Assembly (NCBI GenBank): GCA_937967325.1
Contig: CALBSQ010000148.1
Span: 1 to 64,000, forward strand
DNA: 64,000 bases
Source of the DNA: an uncultured Chloroflexota bacterium
GTDB lineage: Bacteria > Chloroflexota > UBA4733
Direction: 5' to 3'
Positions 1-7,639 of the stretch are shown in pieces. The notes below the pieces were generated by a model. That model was given only the letters and a program-made list of their open reading frames with translations. It was not told where the DNA came from and made no database searches. The translations under genes and the position numbers were made by a program. The stretch's first letter is position 1; every line of letters starts with the position of its first letter.

Positions 1-3
1 AGA

Positions 4-36
4 TCGTCGGCAGCGTCAGATGTGTATAAGAGACAG
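4..36 (+). other. Illumina Nextera transposase adapter (artefact)
   Basis: The bases match the Nextera read-1 adapter, ending in the 19-bp Tn5 mosaic end (positions 18-36, AGATGTGTATAAGAGACAG). This is library-preparation sequence, not genomic DNA. It lies at the contig end, directly before the ribosome binding site of the first gene, so the natural sequence upstream is lost. Confidence 0.97.
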
Positions 37-53
37 GCGGATAGGAGGTGCTG

Positions 54-968
54 ATGGCGAGAGTTGCTTCGTACGGGCCGGGGACGGCGCAACGTGCCGG
101 CGGCCAGTCTCGCGCCACGACTCGACAGGCAAGGCGCATCAAGGGCTTCATCGGCCGAGTTGCCCTCCTGCTCACGCTCACCGCTGCTGGGATCGTCTTC
201 GTGATCCCTTTTGTCTGGATGATCACTACGTCCCTGAAGAAGACAGGTGACGAGTTCCAGTACCCACCGGTCTGGTGGCCGCACCCCATTGTCTGGCAGA
301 ATTACGCGGACACCTGGCATCTACTGCCTTTCGCCACCTGGTTCTGGAACACGCTGGTCATCGTGGCGCTCAGCATGGCCGGCTCGGTCCTCACCTCGTC
401 GATGGCAGGCTACGGATTCGCTCGCTTGCGCTTCCCTGGGCGCGGGCCGCTATTCACCGTCTGCCTAGCCACACTGATGTTGCCGAGCATTGTCAGCTTG
501 ATCCCCAGGTTCATCCTCTTCAAGGAGCTCGGCTGGGTCGGCACGAACCTGCCGCTGTGGGTGCCGGCCTGGTTCGGCGGCAGCGCCTTCTTCATCTTCC
601 TTTGCCGGCAGTTCTTCCTTGGCATTCCTTACGAGCTGGACGAGGCCGCGCGCATCGACGGCGCCGGCTCCTGGCGCATCTACTGGCAGATCTTGCTGCC
701 GTTGTCCAAGCCGGTGCTGGCCGCCATGGCCATCTTCGCCTTCCAGTCCGGCTGGAACGACTTCCTGGAGCCGCTCATCTACCTGCCCGATCGCGACACC
801 ATGACGCTGGCCGTCGGGCTGCGCACGATGCTCGGCCTCTACCAAACCAACTGGAATTACTTGATGGCCGCGGCGACGCTCATGACCGTGCCCATCGTCG
901 TCATCTTTTTCCTGGCTCAGCGCTATTTCATCCGCGGCATCGTCACCAGCGGCCTCACCGGCCGCTGA
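54..968 (+). CDS. Carbohydrate ABC transporter permease (MalG/AraQ type)
   Basis: One of two inner-membrane permeases of a CUT1-family sugar importer. The 304-residue protein has about six hydrophobic segments, the first near residues 38-62. The family's EAA loop, which contacts the ATPase, is seen around residue 196 (EAARIDGAG, then ILLP). I chose ATG at 54 because AGGAGG at 43-48 lies five bases upstream; an in-frame GTG at 48 is inside that site. The MalF-type partner should lie upstream beyond the contig end. The solute-binding protein follows after 141 bases. No ATPase gene is nearby, which is common because CUT1 importers often share one MsmK/UgpC-type ATPase. Confidence 0.93.
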   Translation: MARVASYGPGTAQRAGGQSRATTRQARRIKGFIGRVALLLTLTAAGIVFVIPFVWMITTSLKKTGDEFQYPPVWWPHPIVWQNYADTWHLLPFATWFWNTLVIVALSMAGSVLTSSMAGYGFARLRFPGRGPLFTVCLATLMLPSIVSLIPRFILFKELGWVGTNLPLWVPAWFGGSAFFIFLCRQFFLGIPYELDEAARIDGAGSWRIYWQILLPLSKPVLAAMAIFAFQSGWNDFLEPLIYLPDRDTMTLAVGLRTMLGLYQTNWNYLMAAATLMTVPIVVIFFLAQRYFIRGIVTSGLTGR

Positions 969-1109
969 GGCTGCGTCAACCGGTACGCACCGGACAAGGG
1001 AGGGACCGCTGCCGACCGTTCCTGGCAATCGAGCGCGGCAAGTCTGTTTGCCGTGCCCTTGCATCAGTGCTCCCCGCCGCCGCGGGGACGAAGGAAGGAG
1101 AACCACACC

Positions 1110-2600
1110 ATGCACCGTTCTGCCAAGCTGACCCGGCGCCACGTCCTCGGAGGGATCGCGCTGCTCCTGCCAGCGGCGCTCTCCCTGGCCGCTTGCGGCT
1201 CCGGCGCGAGCGCGCCGGCGACCACGGCCTCCACGGCCGCCGCGCAGTCGGCCGCGGCGTCCGCCTCCGCTCCGGCGTCCAGTGCGGCGGCCGCTTCAGC
1301 TACTTCCGCGTCGCAGGCGGCGCAGCAGGCGCCTGCAGGGCCGGGCGTCGAGCTGGTGGAGAGCTCCTGGGCCACCGATACCTACGGCCTGTCTCGCGAG
1401 CAGGCCCGTGTCGACCTCTTCAAGAAGACCTATCCGACCTCGCCCGTCACCGTCAAGCTGCGCAACATTGGTCAGAACTACAACCAGCAGATCCTCACCC
1501 AGCTCGCCGGTGGAGTGGGTCCGGACGTCTTCCGACTGGGCTGGGCGGACGTCTTCCCCTTCAAGGAGCAAGGGGCGATCCCAGCGCTGGACGACCGTTT
1601 CGGCCGGATGGGGAAGGACAACTGGCTGGCCGGCACGGACGTCAAGAAGGATATCTTCGACGGCGCGCGCTACCAGGGCAAGCTCTATGGCGTGCCCATG
1701 GGCGGCGACATGAGCAATGTGCAGATCAACAAGTCGCTCTTCAAAGCGCCGGGGGTCAAAGCGCCCCCGCTGACCTATGACGACTCCCTGTGGAGCTTCG
1801 ACGACCTCCTGCAGGCTGCGACGTCGCTGACCAAGCGTGCCGGAGATGGGACGCCGCTCCAGTTCGGCCTCCAGTCCTCGTCCACCTTCGGCGGCTCCGG
1901 GAACCCTTTCAGCATCGTCGAGTCCTGGGGCGGTCAGACGCTGAGCGACGACTGGTCCAAGTTCCTGTGGGGGCAGCAGCCGGGGCCCAGCGCCTTTGAC
2001 TGGATAGCCGACCTGGTGCGCAAGTACAAGGTGGCCGCCTCGCAGGCGGAGTCGGCGGCGGGCGCCTTCAGCTACAACAATGGGAAGCTGGCGATGATGC
2101 CCAGCTACGTCTCCCAGCTCAGCTATCACACTGAAGATGTCAAGGACAAGTTCGACTGGGATCAGGCGCCCTTCCCGAAGCAGGGGACCAATCCGGTCAG
2201 GGTGATGTTCTGGTACAGCGCCTGGGTGATGAACGCCCACGGCAAGCATCTGGACGAATCGTTCCAGCTCTTGCAGTTCGTCTCCGGCCCCATCGGGACC
2301 ACCCCGGGTGTCCAATTGGGCTGGGAGCTCCCGCTTTTCAAGAGCCTGGACTCCAAGTACAACAGCACGCTCGTGGGGCTGGGAAAGAATATCAAGCCGG
2401 CGCTGGACGGGTTCAACCACCGTATCCAGCGTCACTACTACCATCAGCCGCGCTGGAGCGAGGCCTGGACCAAGTTCATCAGTCCGGCGCTGGATAAGAT
2501 CTTCGCGGGGAAAGAGAGCGGCACGCAGGCGCTGAACGAGATCACCCCGCAAGTCAACACGCTGCTGCAAGAGGGCGCCAAGCTCATGGGCACGGCTTGA
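1110..2600 (+). CDS. Sugar-binding lipoprotein of ABC importer (family 1)
   Basis: Extracellular solute-binding protein that would deliver a sugar or oligosaccharide to the permease upstream. It has 496 residues. The N-terminus has paired arginines (TRRHVLGG) and a hydrophobic core ending in the lipobox SLAAC, giving a lipidated Cys29. An Ala/Ser/Thr-rich linker of about 60 residues follows, then the two-lobed binding domain with a GGVGPDVFRLG-type segment typical of family 1. The ATG at 1110 has AAGGAAGGAG upstream; a longer in-frame ORF from 1053 would add a non-signal extension. Substrate is not predictable from sequence alone. Confidence 0.92.
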   Translation: MHRSAKLTRRHVLGGIALLLPAALSLAACGSGASAPATTASTAAAQSAAASASAPASSAAAASATSASQAAQQAPAGPGVELVESSWATDTYGLSREQARVDLFKKTYPTSPVTVKLRNIGQNYNQQILTQLAGGVGPDVFRLGWADVFPFKEQGAIPALDDRFGRMGKDNWLAGTDVKKDIFDGARYQGKLYGVPMGGDMSNVQINKSLFKAPGVKAPPLTYDDSLWSFDDLLQAATSLTKRAGDGTPLQFGLQSSSTFGGSGNPFSIVESWGGQTLSDDWSKFLWGQQPGPSAFDWIADLVRKYKVAASQAESAAGAFSYNNGKLAMMPSYVSQLSYHTEDVKDKFDWDQAPFPKQGTNPVRVMFWYSAWVMNAHGKHLDESFQLLQFVSGPIGTTPGVQLGWELPLFKSLDSKYNSTLVGLGKNIKPALDGFNHRIQRHYYHQPRWSEAWTKFISPALDKIFAGKESGTQALNEITPQVNTLLQEGAKLMGTA

Positions 2601-2919
2601 GCGGTGCGTGTGCCAGGTTTCGGGCGCGCTAGGCGGCGGTGGACGCCCGGCGAATAAATTCGCGGGCTACGACCTACGAAGTCCGCCTTCGCGGACTCTC
2701 AGGGCCACTCTCACGCCGTAAGTGCCGGGCTCAGCCCGCGACTTACGGAGTTTCAGCATTTGTTCCGGCGTTTCCGGTGGGGTGGTGTAGGGGCTGGCCT
2801 TGTGCCTGCCCTGGCGTCCGTCCCAACAGGCCGTTCCGGTCGGTGCGCAAACAGGGCAGGCACAAGGCCAGCCCCTACACCACCCCACCGGAAACGCCGT
2901 ATTATTTTCTGAACGTCCA
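2601..2919. other. Intergenic region filled with repeats
   Basis: The gap between the convergent solute-binding and HTH-zinc finger genes has no credible coding sequence. It holds a smaller palindromic segment around 2655-2750 (pairs such as AAGTCCGCC/GGCGGACT) and a large perfect inverted repeat at 2766-2899. The hairpins could also end transcription from both sides. Confidence 0.7.
2766..2899. repeat. Perfect 48-bp inverted repeat with 38-bp loop
   Basis: The left arm 2766-2813 is the exact reverse complement of the right arm 2852-2899. The arms contain CAGGGCAGGCACAAGGCCAG. There is no ORF in the 38-base loop, so this is not an insertion sequence. It is best read as a REP- or MITE-like intergenic palindrome. 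Confidence 0.9.
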
Positions 2920-3468
2920 TCAGTCGCCGTCGGCCCTGGCCGGCGCCTTAGCCTCCTCGTCCAGTATCTTGTTGCACAGCCGGATGCACTCGTTGCAGAT
3001 GTATACGTTGGGGCCGGCAATGAGGCGGCGAACTTGCTCCGTCCCTTTTCCGCAGAATGAACAGTAGTAGCCTGCACGCCCCTTGCGTCGCCAAGGCAGC
3101 TTGCCGCCGGATTCCCCCGCCGACTCGGGCTGCGGGACTTGCTGGAGCCGCGATTGATCGCGCACAAACTCGCGGAGCGCGTGCTCCGAGATCTTCCAGC
3201 CCCCGCCGAACTGATGCGCCTTCAGCGAGCCGGCCCGGATGTACTCGCCTACCGTGCGCGGATGGACGTCGAGGATCTCCGCTACCTCAGCGGCCGTGAG
3301 GAGCTGACCGCCGACGAGCTCCTGCTTGAGCGCTTCGATGCGCTTCCGGCGCTCACGGCGTACCGTCTCGCCTTCTGACCAGGATTCGTTCTCTTCGCCT
3401 CCAGTGGAATCGGCGCTGGCCGAGCCGGCATCTGGTACCTCGGGCGTGTCCTCGGACAATCCAGACAT
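2920..3468 (-). CDS. HTH DNA-binding protein with C-terminal ClpX-type zinc finger
   Basis: A 182-residue protein of two recognisable parts. Residues about 55-102 form an excisionase/MerR-like helix-turn-helix (LTAAEVAEILDVHPRTVGEY, then GGGWKISEHAL), a DNA-binding fold. Residues about 134-170 match the C4 zinc finger that normally sits at the N-terminus of the ClpX unfoldase, with Cys136, Cys139, Cys158 and Cys161 in the order CSFC and CNEC. No AAA+ ATPase domain follows. The N-terminal 50 residues are acidic, then basic and helical. ATG at 3468 is chosen for the AGGAGAGGG upstream; an earlier in-frame start at 3525 lacks such a site. The gene is divergent from an ABC exporter. It may be a regulator that recognises Clp substrates or DNA; the function is inferred only from domains. 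Confidence 0.8.
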   Translation of the reverse strand: MSGLSEDTPEVPDAGSASADSTGGEENESWSEGETVRRERRKRIEALKQELVGGQLLTAAEVAEILDVHPRTVGEYIRAGSLKAHQFGGGWKISEHALREFVRDQSRLQQVPQPESAGESGGKLPWRRKGRAGYYCSFCGKGTEQVRRLIAGPNVYICNECIRLCNKILDEEAKAPARADGD

Positions 3469-3525
3469 GGTCCCTCTCCTAACATTCTGAACGATGGCCA
3501 ATCGATCTGCCGTAGCATACCGCAC

Positions 3526-3600
3526 GTACTGGCATTTTTGCGATGATGATGTATTTACAGGTATTTTCGCGTAGAATCATGTCTGTCGCCGCGTCTGGGA
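3526..3600. promoter_or_regulatory. AT-rich divergent promoter region (candidate)
   Basis: Between the divergent HTH-zinc finger gene and the ABC exporter, positions 3530-3585 are far more AT-rich than the rest of the window. They contain repeated GTATTT units (GTATTTACAGGTATTTTC) that could be an operator. No pair of -35 and -10 boxes with good spacing can be assigned. Autoregulation by the HTH protein is only a guess. Confidence 0.3.
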
Positions 3601-3641
3601 CAAGCTCAGAACGTGCTGCCGAGTGCGAAAGGTGCCTATAG

Positions 3642-5519
3642 ATGGCGCAACAGCATACGCTAGGGTCCCTTCGCGCTCACGTCCAATCGGCTGTGCGCTT
3701 GAGCGGGCTGGCGTTGCGGCTGGCCTGGCAGGCCAGTCCGCGCTTGCTGGTTGGGATCGTGCTATTCATGTCGCTGCAGGCCCTGTTGCGCCCGCTGCAA
3801 CTGGCCCTATCGCGTATCGTCATCGACCGAGCGGCCCTCGATCTGGGGGTTGCTACCCAGCCTGATCTGCTGGCGACCGAGCTGCCGCTCCTGGCCTGGA
3901 TCGTTGCGTCAGCGACTGCCCTGGCCGTCGGGCAGCTCTTGCAGTCCGCGGCTACTAGTTTTCAAGACATGGCCGGCGACCGGCTGACCGGCTACGTGTC
4001 CGAGCACGTCATTCGAGCCGTCAACCGCTGGCGGGGCCTGGGGCGCTTCGAGGACCCGAGCTTCGCCGACGACCTGGAGCGCGTGCGCAGCCACGCGGCG
4101 CTGAGCGGCCTCACCCTCCTGCTGTTCGGCGGGCGGCTGGTCACGCTGGTCGTCGCGGCGAGCAGTACCGGCATCATCCTGGTGGGGCTGCATCCCCTTT
4201 GTCCCTTCCTGCTGCTGCTGGCGACCTTGCCCCAAATGGCGAGGAATTGGGAATATCGTCACCGCACCACCTCACACCTGTACGCCGAGGCGGCGGAGGC
4301 ACGGCGTTTGCAGTACAGCCGCGCGGCGCTGCTCGATCCGGAGCCGGCCAAGGACGTGCGCCTCTATGGCCTTGGCCCGTTCTTTCGACAACAGTACGAC
4401 GAGATCTTTGAGCGGACGATGGGGCCGCTGAACCTCTTGCGCCGGCGATTGGTCGCCCAAGTGGCGCTGGCCGGCTCCCTGGCCGCCGGCGCCTCCGGCG
4501 CGGTCTATTTGGCCGTGGTCTGGTCGATCATGCAGGGCACGCGGACATTGGGTGATCTGGCGCTGTACGGTGGCGCGGCCACGCTGCTGTCCGCTACCTT
4601 GCTCGGCCTGGCCTCGGAGAGTAGCGTCGTCGCCGAGCAGTTTGCCTTCCTGCCCAGCCTGTTCCGCGTGCTGGATGCGCCGCCGGATCTCCCCGCCGCC
4701 GGCCGTGGCCGATCGCACTCGGCGCCACGACCCTTCCGGCACGGCATCACCTTCGAGCACGTGGCCTTCGCGTACCCTGATCGTGCCAAGCCGGTGTTGC
4801 GCGACATCTCCTTCCATCTGGCGCCCGGCGAGTGCCTGGCCCTGGTCGGCCACAACGGGGCCGGCAAGACGACGCTGGTCAAGCTGTTGCTGCGACTCTA
4901 CGACCCTACGGAAGGGCGCATCCTGGTAGATGGGCTCGATCTCCGCGATTACGACCTGGACGACCTCCGGGGGCAAGTCGGTGTGATCTTCCAGGACTTC
5001 GTCCGGTATGAGCTAACCGTGGCGGAAAATGTCGGCGTCGGACGCGTCGATACCCTGGAGGACCGGGCTCGCTTGGTGGAGGCGGCACGGCGAGCCGGCG
5101 CCTCGACGCTGATCGACCAAATGGAGCGAGGATGGGACACTCAGCTTGGCCGCCAGTTCGGTGGACGCGGCCTGTCCGGTGGGGAGTGGCAGAAGCTGGC
5201 GCTCGCTCGCGCTTTTCTGCGTGACTCCCAGTTGCTGGTGCTGGACGAGCCGACAGCGGCACTGGACGTGCAGACGGAGTATGAGGTGTACACACGGTTC
5301 CGTGAGCTGACCGCCGGCCACATGACGCTGCTCATCAGCCACCGCTTCTCCACCGTGCGCATGGCCGATCGCATCCTCTACCTAGCAGACGGGATCGTCC
5401 AGGAGGAAGGGAGCCATGTGGAGCTGCTCGCCCGCGATGGGGACTATGCCCGGCTGTACCGGCTGCAGGCAAGCCAGTTTACCGAACCGGGACTAGGGAT
5501 TGAGGACCAGAGAAAATGA
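3642..5519 (+). CDS. ABC exporter half-transporter, permease fused to ATPase
   Basis: A 625-residue ABC protein with an N-terminal transmembrane domain (residues about 20-330) and a C-terminal ATPase. Walker A is GHNGAGKTT near residue 404, the signature is LSGGEWQ near 511, and Walker B with the catalytic Glu is LLVLDEP near 531, followed by the H-loop in LLISHRF. The GEWQ form of the signature is typical of exporters related to lantibiotic transporters such as NisT/SpaT, but no peptide-biosynthesis gene is nearby. A second half-transporter follows after 151 bases, so the two probably form a heterodimer. Substrate unknown. Confidence 0.92.
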   Translation: MAQQHTLGSLRAHVQSAVRLSGLALRLAWQASPRLLVGIVLFMSLQALLRPLQLALSRIVIDRAALDLGVATQPDLLATELPLLAWIVASATALAVGQLLQSAATSFQDMAGDRLTGYVSEHVIRAVNRWRGLGRFEDPSFADDLERVRSHAALSGLTLLLFGGRLVTLVVAASSTGIILVGLHPLCPFLLLLATLPQMARNWEYRHRTTSHLYAEAAEARRLQYSRAALLDPEPAKDVRLYGLGPFFRQQYDEIFERTMGPLNLLRRRLVAQVALAGSLAAGASGAVYLAVVWSIMQGTRTLGDLALYGGAATLLSATLLGLASESSVVAEQFAFLPSLFRVLDAPPDLPAAGRGRSHSAPRPFRHGITFEHVAFAYPDRAKPVLRDISFHLAPGECLALVGHNGAGKTTLVKLLLRLYDPTEGRILVDGLDLRDYDLDDLRGQVGVIFQDFVRYELTVAENVGVGRVDTLEDRARLVEAARRAGASTLIDQMERGWDTQLGRQFGGRGLSGGEWQKLALARAFLRDSQLLVLDEPTAALDVQTEYEVYTRFRELTAGHMTLLISHRFSTVRMADRILYLADGIVQEEGSHVELLARDGDYARLYRLQASQFTEPGLGIEDQRK

Positions 5520-5554
5520 CCGCCCATGACGGACCTGCCGGATGGGGAATCCGG

Positions 5555-5665
5555 GGAGCGCGGGCGTCCCGCCCGCCGGGGTATTGCCCGCTCCTCGGGA
5601 CCGAGCGTTCTGAGTACCGTTCCATCCAAGGGCGACCAATCGGGCGGGCGGGACGCCCGCGCTCC
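5555..5665. repeat. Inverted repeat, family R1, copy 1
   Basis: Arms 5555-5577 and 5643-5665 are perfect 23-bp reverse complements (core GCGGGCGGGACGCCCGCGC) around a 65-base loop. The same core forms the arms of the palindrome at 39254-39382. This copy lies between the two halves of an ABC exporter and ends five bases before the next start codon. Confidence 0.88.
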
Positions 5666-5670
5666 GGGCG

Positions 5671-7527
5671 ATGACCTCTGCCTCTCGTGTGCTCTGGCGC
5701 GGACTCAACCTGCTGATGGCCGGGGCGCGACTGGCGTCCACCATCTACCTGGTGCTTATTGTCGTGGTGAGCCTGCTGCCGGTGGGACAGGTCTGGCTGG
5801 GAAAGCTTGTGGTGGATGGCCTCGCCGGGCCCGGCCCTGGCGCGGGGCGGTTGGCCGGACCGATAAGCGGCCGTTCCTTGGATCTTGTTGCCGCGACAGC
5901 CTTAGGGCCGGCGCTGCTCTACGTGCTGACGCTCGTTGCCGCGGCGGGCCTCGGTCCGGTGGTAGACATGCTGTCGACCTGGCTACGCGATCACGCGGTC
6001 GCCGAGATCGACCGGCAGCTGATGTCGGCAGGCGCGCGGATGGTCGATCTCTCCCTTGTTGAGCGCTCCGCCTTCCGGGATGAGCTGCGTATGGTCGACG
6101 AGATCACGGCGCACGCGCCAACGTTCTTCCGCTTCCTGCAAAATGGGTTGGGTACCGTCATCACGCTGGCCGGGCTGTTGGCGCTGTTGGGACGGTTGCA
6201 TCCCCTGCTGCCGGTGGCGCTGGCCGTATTGAGCGTGCCCCACGTCCTGGTAATCCAGCGCATGAGTCTGTTGCGCTACCGGGCAATGATCCGGCGGTCA
6301 CGCGCGGCGCGCGAGATGGATTACTGCCTGCGCGTCGTTACGGAGCCGGCCGCCGCCAAGGAGGTGCGCGTCTTCGGGCTCGGCGGCTTCTTCCTGCAGC
6401 GCTTTCAGGAGCGGTTCGCTGCCGCGCTACGAGAAATGACGAGCCTGCGCGCCGGCGAGCTGCGCGTTGCCGTCGCGTTCGCCGGCCTGTACGCGCTGGC
6501 CCTGGCCGGCGGCTTCTGGTACGTGGCGGCGCAAGTCGGGGCGGGCCGGCTGACGCTGGGCGAGGTTGCCCTCTATCTGGGCGCTGTGGCGCAGGCGGAG
6601 GGCCGGCTGCTCTTTCTCTCCACGGCGTTCGGGACGATGCATCAGGTAGTGCTCCAGTTGCCGCGGCTCTTTACCCTCCTCGACGCTGCTCGCCCGGCCA
6701 TCGCCGTGGCGCCTGGCGAATCGGGACTGCCCGCCCCCGTCGCGCTGCACTCTGGCGTCGCGTTCGATCGGGTGCGCTTCCGCTATCCCGAAGGAAAGTG
6801 GGATACGCTCGACGAGGTGACCGTCTTGCTCCCGGCCGGGAAAGTCACCGCGCTCGTGGGTGCGAACGGCACCGGCAAGAGCACGCTGGTGAAGCTGCTG
6901 ACGCGCATGTACGACCCCGGCAGCGGCGTGATCTCACTCGACGGCCTGCCGCTGGCGAGTTACGACCTCGAGTCGCTGCGCCGCCGGATTGCCGTGGTCT
7001 ATCAGGACTTCGCCCGCTTCGCGCTGACCATGCGCGACAACATTGTCATCGGCGCATCCTCGGATGTTGCCGCGGCACGCGATGCGGCCGAGGGCGGCGC
7101 CGCTGCGCAGATGGCGCGTGCAGTACAGTGGGCCGGGGCGGAGGAGGTCGCGGTCAAGCTGCCACACGGCTACGACACCATGCTGACGCGCCAATTTGCC
7201 GGCGGCGTCGAACTCTCTGGGGGGGAGTGGCAAAAGGTGGCGCTGGCCAGGGCCTTCGTGCGCGACGCGGCGCTGATCATCCTGGACGAGCCGGCGGCCG
7301 CGCTCGACGCCGATGCCGAGCACCGGCTGTTCCAGCAGTTCCGCGAGCTGGCGGCCGGCAAGACGGCGCTAGTGATCAGCCACCGCTTCTCCACCGTGCG
7401 CATGGCCGACCAGATCCTGGTGCTGGAAGATGGGCGGATCATCGAAGCAGGCAGCCACGACGAGCTGCTGGCGCTGGGTAGGCGCTATGCCGCGCTCTAC
7501 GAGATGCAAGCCGGGCGGTACCGATAA
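5671..7527 (+). CDS. ABC exporter half-transporter, partner subunit
   Basis: A 618-residue half-transporter with about six membrane helices and a C-terminal ATPase: Walker A GANGTGKST near residue 397, signature LSGGEWQ near 514, Walker B IILDEP, then LVISHRF. It is paired with the gene upstream as a likely heterodimer. The catalytic Glu is kept in both subunits, so both ATP sites could be active. The start is uncertain. ATG at 5671 has no clear ribosome binding site and sits directly behind an inverted repeat; an in-frame ATG at 5716 is no better supported. A GC-rich repeat (7543-7592) follows the stop codon. Confidence 0.9.
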   Translation: MTSASRVLWRGLNLLMAGARLASTIYLVLIVVVSLLPVGQVWLGKLVVDGLAGPGPGAGRLAGPISGRSLDLVAATALGPALLYVLTLVAAAGLGPVVDMLSTWLRDHAVAEIDRQLMSAGARMVDLSLVERSAFRDELRMVDEITAHAPTFFRFLQNGLGTVITLAGLLALLGRLHPLLPVALAVLSVPHVLVIQRMSLLRYRAMIRRSRAAREMDYCLRVVTEPAAAKEVRVFGLGGFFLQRFQERFAAALREMTSLRAGELRVAVAFAGLYALALAGGFWYVAAQVGAGRLTLGEVALYLGAVAQAEGRLLFLSTAFGTMHQVVLQLPRLFTLLDAARPAIAVAPGESGLPAPVALHSGVAFDRVRFRYPEGKWDTLDEVTVLLPAGKVTALVGANGTGKSTLVKLLTRMYDPGSGVISLDGLPLASYDLESLRRRIAVVYQDFARFALTMRDNIVIGASSDVAAARDAAEGGAAAQMARAVQWAGAEEVAVKLPHGYDTMLTRQFAGGVELSGGEWQKVALARAFVRDAALIILDEPAAALDADAEHRLFQQFRELAAGKTALVISHRFSTVRMADQILVLEDGRIIEAGSHDELLALGRRYAALYEMQAGRYR

Positions 7528-7542
7528 CGCTGCCGTCGCCGC

Positions 7543-7592
7543 GCGACCGCAGTCGCCCGGTCGGTTGGCCGCCGATCGCAATCGCGGCCCCG
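7543..7592. repeat. Dispersed repeat, family R2, copy 1
   Basis: About 50 bases (starting GCGACCGCAGTCGCCC and ending TCGCGGCCCCG) recur with few differences at 35905-35955. Each copy is itself made of two similar halves, GACCGCAGTCG and GATCGCAATCG here. No ORF lies in it. Confidence 0.75.
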
Positions 7593-7639
7593 TCGACCGT
7601 TTCCAGCAGCGCAACCCTAGCAACTGAACCGTATTTAGA

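Noticed and set aside
275..1780. A 501-residue plus-strand ORF across the permease and binding protein
   Set aside because: It overlaps two well-supported genes in another frame and its product is Arg/Ala/His-rich without domains, as expected for a shadow frame in GC-rich DNA.
1296..2570. A 424-residue minus-strand ORF opposite the binding protein
   Set aside because: It is antisense to a clear lipoprotein gene, has no ribosome binding site and no recognisable motif.
2601..2919. CRISPR array or insertion sequence
   Set aside because: The repeats are inverted arms, not regularly spaced direct repeats, and there is no transposase ORF between them.
3642..7527. Lantibiotic or other RiPP gene cluster around the NisT-like exporters
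   Set aside because: No precursor peptide, LanM/LanB/LanC-like enzyme or radical SAM protein is seen near either exporter pair.
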